Below the pieces are notes generated by a model. The model worked only from the letters and a program-made list of their open reading frames with translations. It did no database searches and was not told the origin of the DNA. The position numbers were made by a program, and so were the translations under genes. Source: Zygnema cylindricum (lineage: Eukaryota > Streptophyta > Zygnematophyceae > Zygnematales > Zygnemataceae). From it: a stretch of DNA of 64,000 nucleotides. The DNA is taken from the NCBI GenBank assembly GCA_037447655.1, contig JBBHKE010000991.1, forward strand, positions 183,129-247,128, read 5' to 3'. This document shows, in pieces, positions 24,180 through 35,300 of the stretch (positions within the stretch are counted from its first letter, which is position 1; each line of letters starts with the position of its first letter).

Positions 24180-24708
24180 CGCGGTGCGTGAGTTAATTTT
24201 TGTGTGAGGAAGATCGAGGGCCGAGGAGCTTATGTTTAGTGTTCAATTGCCGATGTGTGAAATAGAAAATTTGTGCAGTGTTGAAAAACTGTTTCCAGGG
24301 GTTGCTGTGAATAACTGTAGGAATATTAGTATGTATATTTTAAAAGATAGTGAGCTGACAGTGAGCTGACAGTGAGCTGACAGTGAGCTGTCAGGCTTTA
24401 CATTTTAGAGGTTGTTAGTGCTGGATGTTTACCACTTGTAAATTAAGTGGCAGGCATCTTTTCAAAAACTTTGTTGTTGTACTATTACTTGTGCTGGAAT
24501 TGGAACTTTTATGTGTTTATAACTCTATGCGCTTGTAATCATTTAATTCGCTATCAGTATCACTGTTTTTGGGATTTTTAATGAGAAAATGTTGTTATTT
24601 GCTCTGAGCCAGACACAAGTGTCTATTGTTCTCCTGTTAAGCTTCAATTATCTGAAAAGTGGCTATGATCTCTGAATATGTTATTGACTATGTCAGAAAG
24701 GAAAATAG
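24180..24708. other. MsrB 3' flank with an 11-bp tandem repeat
   Basis: This holds the probable MsrB 3' untranslated region. At 24349-24393 the unit AGTGAGCTGAC is repeated four times, the last copy changed to end in TGTCAGG, which makes the end of the array weakly palindromic. Nothing else is recognisable. Confidence 0.6.
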
Positions 24709-25494
24709 TAGTGTTGTGTATCGGTAAGGATTTACCGATAACCGATATGGACCTTTTTTCGGGTTCCCGATAATCGATATATTGGTACGATATATCGACA
24801 TCGGTCTTATCGCCAATAAGTAGCCGATAATATCGGGTACTTATCGGCGATAATGCCGATAACGATAACTATTGGCAATATCTATACGGACCGTACAGAT
24901 AAATGTACGGCCTGTACACACAACTGTACGTCGTATTCCCCGGACGCGTAGCGGACCCCCTTACTCCCGATTCCGGTAAAAAGTCGCGAATTTTTCATCA
25001 TTATTCCTATTTTAAGGGGGTTTTCAAAATTCCTGCTGCCAGAATTTTCAAAATATGGCGTCTGGAAATGGCGGCAGTCTGACAGGTGTGTTCGTCTGCT
25101 TCTTTCAGTCTGTTCGTCTTTTTTTGGAAAAAGTTTGATTCAGAAATTTTACAATGTATTTTATTTTTTTCGTTTCGATAGTATAGTTTTATAACAATAA
25201 AGTATTAACTTATATTTGTCGACGTTTATGTGCAGCGCTGTCCGTAAAGATTTTCAGTTAAATAGATACGCGGAACAAATTCTTATACGTGGCATTCCAC
25301 GCTATATAATGAAAATTATATAATACAGTATGTTATATAGTACTATTGTATGCATACTATATTTTTAAAAAGTTATCGCCGATATGGAATTTGTTGGTCC
25401 CAGACCGATATATCGGAACCTCTGACCGTTCGATAACCGATAACTATCGGTATCGGTGTTATCGCGATAAGTTTTTTACCGATACACAACACTA
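24709..25494. mobile_element. hAT-like non-autonomous element H1 (TAGTGTTGTGTATCGG ends), 786 bp with perfect TSD
   Basis: The ends TAGTGTTGTGTATCGGTAA and TTACCGATACACAACACTA are perfect inverted repeats. The flanks carry identical GAAAATAG at 24701-24708 and 25495-25502. The subterminal zones are packed with ATCGG/CCGAT and CGATA words in both orientations, typical of transposase-binding subterminal repeats in hAT elements. No transposase-like frame is present, so it must be mobilised in trans. Confidence 0.92.
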
Positions 25495-25502
25495 GAAAAT
25501 AG

Positions 25503-26801
25503 ACACTCCCAGCACAGGCTACGGTAACAAACACGGAAAACGGTGTTACATTCTAAAAAAAAATTCCTGGAACAGTTTGCTTATTAATGAGTCTCATACA
25601 ATACCATCCGTGTAATCTTTCATCGTTTTGAATGTTGGTTTCTTACTAACTTTATACACTACTTTAGAGATTGTTCTGTGGCAGTTCATTTCTACTAACA
25701 CCTAGAAGGTCATTGTTTTACGTATAAACAGGGATGTCTGAAATGCTCAGCAAACTTGCTGAAATGAGTTGGTCATATGAATTCAAGAAGCTTTCCACAG
25801 TAAGAAATGGGCTATACATACTGCCATGTGTCACGATAATCTACTGTAACTATTACTGACTTGATTTAGATTGAACAACATTTGTAATCAGTGTATTGAC
25901 TTCGATCAAACGTCCGCCTACAGTCGATTTGCAGAGACAAACATTCTGACTTGAAAAGCCAAGGGAATAATTATGTTTACAATCCCAGATTCTATCTTGC
26001 CGACGATGGAACAATCTGTCAGAGCTTGTTAGAAGACAGGGTATGGAAATTCAAAATAACTCAGAATCTATTCAACATTTTTTTCTTTGATATTTCACAC
26101 CAAAGTGGAAAGTAAATGTTTCTATTCACTTTAGAAGGTTCATAACCAGCGAGCAACTATGTAAGTTACAGATAAAAATGTGTAAGAAAATATATCATCA
26201 CATTCTCACTTCTTTTGTGAAATGAGATCACCAACGCCTTATTTGTGATGCACACTACATAATAACCATGGTGCATATGCAAATAATAATTTCCACCATT
26301 GAATCAATGTAAATCAAAAGGAGAATTGCAGAAAACAGAAGGCTAATGGTTTTCCATTTCATTTCGTTGCGAATTGGGAATTGTTGCTAGAAAATACCTT
26401 TTCATATCAAACACTTCACTAGTTATAGTGCACAACAACAAAAAAAGTATATTCACCCTCATAGTCTAAACTGATCCTGACTCCTCCCACGTGCAATACA
26501 CGTTCTAATGCCGCTTTCGTAATTTCCTCAATTTTGTTACCTTGGTTTTATTTCCAGATAAGAAAAATCGATCACTTACAACAATTTTATACTTAGCTTC
26601 TATGTACGCTACAGCCAAGAAAGCTCGTCCGAAATTGAATTTATTTTTACAGAAAATGAAAGCAAAACAATTTCATCGATGAGTAAAATTTCTTTTGAGG
26701 TAAAAGCGACAATTTGGACCTGTTGTATAAACATATGATTCGCATATTTCTAACCAACACAATTCCCAATCCAATTAGATTGCCATACCTTGTTTAAGCA
26801 T
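25503..26801. other. Intergenic DNA between MsrB and DDB2
   Basis: AT-rich sequence without credible open frames or structured repeats. The segment next to 26801 should contain the DDB2 3' untranslated region, since DDB2 is transcribed leftwards and its stop is at 26802-26804. Confidence 0.4.
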
Positions 26802-29800
26802 TTACCTTCCCCGTTTTGTCTTTTTTGGCTTGTAGTCATCATCACTCCCCTCATCCGCTGTGTCTTCGTCTTCGTCCTTGTCCTCCTCGTCCTCTTCCTC
26901 CTCTTCCTCCTCTTCATCAACCTTTTTCTTTCCTCTCCCTCTTTTTCCCCTCTTCACAACATTATCGGATTTTTGTGATGTTCCCGCTTTGACTCTTCTA
27001 TCAATTGTTACTCTTTTCCTACCTCTGGACTTTCCGTTAGTTGACGTTAACAAGTTCTTTCTATTTTTTGTTTCTCCTTCGAGACGTGACGGTGATACTC
27101 CCCCATCCACATTTTCAACATCGCCACTTTCTACATCACGAATTTTACCGTCATCATCCTTAACATCATTAACTCCAATTTCCATTTGAACCGATTTTCG
27201 TGTCCTACACTTCCTTAAGACCACCACACTATTTTTGTTCTCCTCCTCAACTTTCTCTTCCTCAGCCTCCTCCTCTCCGTTTTCCTTCGTTTTTCCTCCC
27301 TTACTACTTTCGGAGCCTTTACTCTCATTTGACATTTTCCCTTTACCATTGTGTCTTCCATCCCACTCCTCTTTCACTTTTTCCTTCCCTTTCCCTTTTC
27401 CTACTACATTCAAAGTTATTACCTCCTCTACCACCTTCTTTTTAGCCCAACCTTTCCCTCCTTTCTTCTTCGGCATCTCCTCGTCATCATCATCGTCATC
27501 ATCCTCCTCTCCTTTTTTCTTCTTTCCCTTCCCTCCCTTTCTTCCTCCTCCCTCATCAGCATTATACAATTGTATTTGAAACGGAGTCTCTCTCAGCTCC
27601 TCCTTATTCTCATCCACCGGTCTCCAAAGAAACAAAGACCTGTAACAAATAACCAAAACAAAAAGGAAAAACAAGAAAAAAGACGGCCCTCAGCTTGGTA
27701 TTTTCGACCATCGAACCAAATACTGAACCGACCTAATTTCTGTACGACAAACGACATTAATATTTTATTCCACCCTCGAATTCGTCGAATCAAAGTCAAA
27801 TGAAAGACCGAACTTAAACAAAAACACGAACAAAACCGGAATAAAGCTGGGACCAAATCACCCAAAGAATAAAGGTCATCAAAATTCAAAACCAAAGTCA
27901 ACTGCTGTACTTTCCCTACCTTGAACTCCCTGAAATCATAAGATCCAGTCGTGGGTGTGGTTTATTCACAGGGCAAATTGTGGTCAAATTGGGGTCCACC
28001 AACTCTCCCACCAGAGCCCCTGTGGAGGCGTCAATAAAATCCACCGGATGGAGAGCAACTCCGTTGAAGTCATCGCTGATGTATCTCCCACACACTATCA
28101 AACTTTCGGAAGGATCCTGCCGTCCAATCAAACAATTTTTTTGACAAAATTTAACATCTTCCAAAGAAGACAAAGTTCGACATCTTCTGACATAGATAAA
28201 CATCACCCAACGTCGTTAAACATCTTTCGAGAAAGTTCAACATTTTCCAACATATTTGAACATCTTTCACCAGAGTTATCCATCGTTCAACATAGTTAAA
28301 CATTTTCCGACATAGTTAATCCTAGCTATACAGAATCTGTAGCATACGGATCCATAGACTATCCCATAAATTCATAGAATATCAAGATGGTGGATAAACA
28401 TGTCAGCGTTAATACGCCGTGTATCCTTGTTAACGATAATGTCTTTTTCGCCATTTAAATCAGCTTTTCTCCGTGCACACAGGTCCTATTTTGCAGTTGA
28501 ATACGTCCAATCGAGAAAGAAAGTAAAGAATCGTACCTTTTCATCATCACGGTCGGATAAATTATTCAACAAGTATGCACGGCGAAATAAAAGTTTAAAC
28601 GCCAAAAAATACATGAACACTACTGACGATACACCGTACCAAACAAATTTCTAGTGTTGTGTATCGGGTCAAAACTCATCGCGATAAAACCGATACCGAT
28701 AGTTATCGGTTATCGAACAGTGAGGGGTCCCGATAATCGCTCCGAGACCAACAAATTCCTTATCCGCGATAAGTGGAAAAAAATATAGTACGATACATAA
28801 TAGTACTTCATAATATACTGTGTATTTTTCACTGTATATAGCATGGCATGTCGCGTATAACAATCTTTTCCGTACATGAATTAAACCGTAGGGTACGAAC
28901 CGTACAATTTATCGCCGATAGTTATCGAACCGGTGTTATCGCGATAGAAAACCGATATTATTGGTTTTTTATCGCGATAACACCAGTACCGATATATTGT
29001 AAAAATATATCAATTATAGGTAAGCCAAAAAAAGGGACATATCGGTTATCGGCAAATGGCCACCGATACACAACACTACAAATTTCTTAAGAATCGGGTT
29101 TCAGGATCAGCACCTTTGGATCCCACTCTGCACGAAACGCGGTGAGGTATCGGTTGAAATCGTGGCTGTGGACGATTTCGCGGCTCGGCTCTGATAGGCA
29201 GCCGTGGATGTAGTCCCATACACGGATTCTGTTATCTTGACACGTACTCAGAATCTTTTGTCCAGACACCTGGAGGAACGTCATAGGCCAACGCGCTGAC
29301 ATTGTCAGTATACAAAATATAAGGCGGCGGCAAACCGGAAGGCTTTGCTATTCTGTACTATAAATACATCATAGCGTTATGTCATAAAGTAATGTCATAT
29401 GTCATACTTTGTCATAACGTTTTGTTGCCAAATTGAATTTGGCAGAGCGCTGAACACAAAACATTTTACACTGAATAGTAAATGTTCAAATGAAAAAAAA
29501 AATTACAACGCATTGTTATGAACCGACAGAACTACATGAAAGGTTTGTCAGAAGACGGCAAAGCAAAATCGAGGCATCCACCATTACAGCACCTATCGCC
29601 GAAAACATTACTTGACATTGACTTGGTTGTGATAATTATTTTTCAATTAGATAACAAGATGATGTTAACAGCATTCATTGAAGAGGTGAATAGCAAGTTG
29701 CAACCGTGGTTTTATTGATTACAAACTAAGTTAGATGTCAATAATGCTTCTACTCTGACAAAGGATGCGGCTTGAACAATAATTGTATACACACTATTAA

Positions 29801-30534
29801 TGAATCGAGACACATAAGAAGGAAGTTTGGATGTGAATTAAACCAAATGGACAACAATAATTCAGATAGAAAGCACCTAATTCTAAAAAAGTTACAAGAC
29901 AAACGTAAACTTTAGCACAACTCCCATCGGTGGTGAATGCTTTCCATAACCCTAACCGACGATCTCGAAAATGTGAAAAAAAAAAAAAATTACCGGAGAG
30001 AAGTAAATAGAATTCACGACACGTGGATGTTGCAAAACGGTGATGCTCTCTCCACCTTCTAGGCGCCTCAGATCCCAAATTTGTGCCTAGGTAAAGCAAA
30101 AACCAGAAATAGACGATGAAGGCATGCAAACAATCACTTACATTTAAATACAAAAGCGAGAAGCTTGCAAAAGCAATCAACTGACCACAATTCCTTCAAA
30201 TAAATATTAAACAGAACTCCCTCCCTCCCTCCACTCACCGTATGATCATTCCCTCCGCTTATGAGGAGATCAGGCGCAACAGGATTGCAGTGGAGGGAGG
30301 TCACTTTTGTCGCCTTCTTGTGTAAATACTCCACTCCTGAGAGACTTTTTTTGGCTCTTGTGTCCACTCTGACGTCACACTCGGTAGAAACGACAAGTCT
30401 TAGAAAAGTCAGAGAGAGAGAGAGGAGGGAGGGAAGGAGGGAGGGGTAGAGGGAGGGGGGGAGGGAGGGGAGAGAGAGAGAGAGAGGAGAGGGGAGAGAG
30501 GGAGAGGGGAGAGAGAGAGAGAGAGAGAGGAGAG

Positions 30535-30588
<54 letters not shown>

Positions 30589-32264
30589 AAAGACAGCTTT
30601 GCAAGTCGCAAATAATCCAGATAAAGAAGAACAATACACATATATACATTCAGTTCACTCGCTCTCTCTGTATCCCGACTTTCACATGACTTTTTTTTTC
30701 ACCACAATCTAAAATCTTATCTCCCTTCTTCCTCCCTCTCTCCCTCCCCCTCCTCTCTTTCTCCCTCTTTCTCTTTCTCCCGCTTTCCCCCTCTCCCTCC
30801 CTCCCTCTACCTGTGCAGATTTCCGATGTCATCTCCAGCCAGTATGAGGCCCCGGTGCGAATTGACATCCATAGCGTAGAAACTGCGCCAGCTGGCATGG
30901 TCTCCCTGCACGTCACGTGGCATGTCAGGGCCAGTTGAGGGAGGAGGAGAGGAAGGAGAGGGAGAGGGAGAGGGAGAGGGAGAGGGAGAGGGCGAATGAT
31001 AGAGTTATTACACGAGAATTTTTTTGCCCTGGTATTGAGGGTGAATCATAAAAAATTGATGAGCAACTGTACGTATGGTTAATCACAAAAATGTCCTAAA
31101 TGTACAACCTGTACTACCTTCAAAAGTGTGATAACCCAATTAAGTTTACTGACATTATCATCATCAGTGTCATCAGTTTGTAATAATGTGCAATGTTCTT
31201 TTATTTTTCTTACATATAAAAAAAGGGCGGCAAAACCTCATGTCAAAAAAGTTGTATTTTGACTTGTGGCACTTAACATTCAAATAAACATAACAAACTT
31301 AACTCTGAACCATGTTTGTAACACAACTTTGTGTTTGCGGTAACAACAGTAGTGGTAACAAAGACTTTATATTGTTAGTGCTCACAAAAATAGTTCAAAT
31401 AAACTCTCAACCATGTTTATAACTCAAATTTGTGTTTGCGATAACAATAATTTCTTGTAACGAACAACGTTCATTACTACGCTCACAAAAACGGTAAAAA
31501 AAAACCATAAACTATGTTTACAACACAAGTTTGTGTTTGCGTTAACAACAAAAATATTAACGAACAAAGTTTTTTGTTAACGCAAACAAATAGATTTAAA
31601 AAAAACCTTAAACCATGTTTCTAACACGAATTTGGGTTTGCGCTAACAAAGATATTTGTAACAAAAAACGTTTATTGTTTGCGCTCACAAAATGAGGTAA
31701 AATAAACTCCGAACCATGTTTGTAACACAACTTTGTGTTTGCGGTAACAACAATAGTGGTAACAAACACTTTATATCGTTAACGCTCACAAAAATAGTTA
31801 AAATAAAATCTCAACCATGTTTATAACTCAAATTTGTGTTTGCGCTAACAATAATTTTTTGTAACGAATGTAACAAATGGTGGAATAGAGGAAGTTAAGA
31901 TAACCAAATAACGACGGCAATTTTCTCTTCCTCTCCCTTTCTCTCTTGCAATTGCACACCAAATTAACCATCCAAGAGTTGACTGCTTTTTACGCAGGGA
32001 GGGAGATCGTTTGAATGCTTCAGAAAACAAATATATAAATATTGTCACTGATAATAAGAAAACTTACAAAAGAAAGTGGGAGAAAGAACATATACATAGA
32101 CAAGAGTCGGTGTGAAAGAAGTGCCTCACCTGCCATCCCATGGGGTTTATATCTGCCAAAGTTTCCTCGAATCCCGTTTCTATGTCCGTTACACACAGTT
32201 TTCCATCCAACGAGGACGTGTACACGGAGATGGAATCGTTGGCGTCAAATCTGTTCATAAAAAA

Positions 32265-32305
<41 letters not shown>

Positions 32306-35300
32306 GCTAATCAAATGGAGGGAAGGAGGGAAGGAAACAGCGGGATCACCGATCCGATGCACATTGTTGTAAATGGTTTTATCGAACACTTTTTGGAAGT
32401 CCCAAATGCACAGCTGGCCTTTCTGCAGCAGCCAATCAGAGCCCAGCAACCAACAATCACTGCCACGAGTGAGCTCCATGGGAGTTTCAGGAGGCCCATC
32501 CTACCTAACTGCCACGTGGCGTAACAGGACAAGAAGGAGAAATAGAGAAGGAAAGAGTTTCAATTTCCCTCGAAAAGTCGGGGTTGACCTCGTTAAGGAT
32601 ATAACACATGTAAAAGAAAAATCGGAAAGAAACAGGCAAGAGAAAAGGATGAGCGTCGAAAAAAATAAAAGCGTGGGAGAGGGAGAGAGAGAGGAAGGAG
32701 GGAAGGTTTGCGTGCTCGCCTTATCTCCGGAAATAACGATGTTGTCTTTTGTGGGATGGTACTCTATGGCCGTGACTCTCCTGCTGTGTACTTTCAAGAG
32801 TGCCGCGTCCACTCGCTTTGGAATCACTCCCATGCGCTTCACCTGGACACCCGCCACACCACCGTGACATCTGTCACACTCACCGTTTAAACATCAAGTG
32901 ACTACACCGCTTATCGTTATTAGTGTTAAAGTTCTTTTCGCCACTTAAAACATCTTTTCTTCGTGCACACTTGTCAGATCGCCAATCCGATGGTTGTTAA
33001 TAGAAGGCAAGATTCTCACCTTCCCATTGGCGGTTTCCGATTGACAATCCAACAAGTGTGCACAGAGAAAAGATGTTTCAAGTGGCAAAAAAAACTAACC
33101 CTTATAAGATGAGCGGTGCAGTATAGACATGAGATAGTGTATGATATACAAAAGTGTATAAACATCAAATAGTAAACACCAAAGGACACATAAAACCATC
33201 AAACTAGAAGTAAATACATTGAAGTACAAGTATAAACGAAAGTGAACATTAAAATAACAAAAAAGAAGTAAAAACTAATGAACACCAATGCTAATATTTA
33301 AACATGAAACAAAACACTTAGTTCAACATTTAAATGAGGAGCATTCTAGAATTTCAACAAGCTGTTCCACAAAAAAATACCTTATCCTGACCGAAAAACA
33401 TTCTTCCTCATTTGTCTACAGAATGGTCGAACGAACAAAAGACAAAAAGTTTTGAGGATACCGTAAAGTGAGATCCACAATTAGAATTGAACCCAAAAAA
33501 TGACAAATCATACTCAAATCGACAGGATGGTCTTTCGAGGCAAGAACTTTTGTTGCCATAAAAAGTGAGAATCAGTGTGGATTGGAGAAAACACAGACGT
33601 CTGTACAAAATCCAAAATATTTTGGGTCTCCCTTTCCCCCCCCTCCCCCTCCCTCCCTCCTCCCTCCCTCCCTCTCTCCCTCCCTCAATTTCCAAACCTC
33701 CTCCCTTCAACTCACCGCCTGTCCCTTCCTCGACCAATCCCCATCCTCCTTTTCCCAACCAAGACCAAACCAAAAAAGGCCAAAAAAAACAGCCACGACC
33801 GCCAATGGAGCTGACATCTGACATGGAACGCCCTCTCACCGTTCCCGTGACGCCTCGGACCTCCCTCTGCGTCAGTATGGAGGCCAGACTGCCAGCCTGG
33901 CGCCGCGTGGCAGGAATTGCCCCATGTTCTGGAGCCACCTTGTGTGGACACGTGGCAGTGGTGTGGCCTGGGGGGGGGGGGGGGGGGGGGGGGGGGCGCG
34001 GGGAATGGGAGGGGGTGAGGGGAAGTGGGATTATGAGGGTGAAGGGATGTGGGGATGCGGGAGGGAGGGACGCTATGTGGAAAGTGAGGCCATAAGGATG
34101 AAGGGATGTGGGAAAGTGGGAATGGTCCAAGGGATAAGTGGTAACTGGGATTTAGAGAATGTGGGGTTATAGGGATGAGGGAAGGTGGGAATATAGGAAT
34201 GTGGCAAGATGGGAATAGAGGAAGGAGAGAATGTGGGAATTGGGAATCTTGGAGTGTGACAAAATGAGAAAGTGACAAAATCAAGATTTGCAAATGTTAA
34301 AAGACCGAAAAATGTGAAGTTGTGGGAGAGTGTGAAGGTGAAAATGGAATGTGACAATGTCACAATATACAGATGTGAAATATGAGAATGTGGGAGAGGA
34401 AGAGTGTAAGATTGTAAGAATGTGTGGAACAATACAACATGTGAATGTTAACTTTGCAAATGAGCAAATGGGAAAAAGTGAGCTTGAGTACATGAGAACA
34501 TAAGAACATGAGAATGTGACCATATGTGAATGTTAAATCGTGAGAATGTGAAAACCGCCACAATCCCATATTGTGCAACAAGACTTCCAATTTGCTGAGA
34601 CAGCTCTGTTCCGTACAGCAGTTACGTTCTGTGCATCAGTTCTGTTTACAACAGTTCTGTTCTGTTGCAACAGTTTCGTTGTGTTCAACAGTGCTATTTG
34701 TGCAACAGTTCCGTTTAGCACAGAAGTTTTGTATTCTGCAACGGTTCTGTTCTACGCAACTGTGCGGCAGTTCTGCTTCGAACAACAGTTCCGTTTAGCG
34801 CATAAGCTCCGTTTTACACAACAGGTTCATTTTACGCAAAAGTTCTGTTATGGGCAAACAGTTCCATTTAGCGCAACAGTTCTGTTTTGGGCAACTGTTC
34901 TGTTTGGCATCTGTCTCGTTCCATGCAACAGTTCTGTATTACAGTTCTGTATTCTGCAACGGTTCCGTGTTGGGCAACAGTTGTGTGGAGGCGTACCGGG
35001 GCGTTTGCAGAGGTAACAGGGCTTGTTGGGGCAGTCCAGGTACACCGATCCCTGGAAGCCTGCCACGTGGCGGTCCGATTTGCACACCTGGTGGGAGAGG
35101 GAAGAAGGGAGGAGGGAAAAAATATAAGATAGGAGGAAGGAAATAAAATTAAGAGAGAGAAAGACGAAGGAAAACTGGAATATGGAGTGATGCGTCCAGT
35201 CGACCCAGCTGGGAGAGGCGAAGAGAAAGTATTTGAGGAAGGGAGAGAAGTGAAAGAGGAAGTGATTTTACAGTTCAAATAGGATCGCTTGGTCCAGTTT

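Noticed and set aside
24349-24393. Short regular repeats considered as a CRISPR array
   Set aside because: The units are contiguous without spacers, only 11 bp long, and the genome is eukaryotic.
33408-34130. 240-codon minus-strand frame and several Pro/Ser frames around DDB2 exon 3
   Set aside because: Only the 33840-33967 part is coding in the DDB2 model; the rest is microsatellite and homopolymer sequence read as protein.
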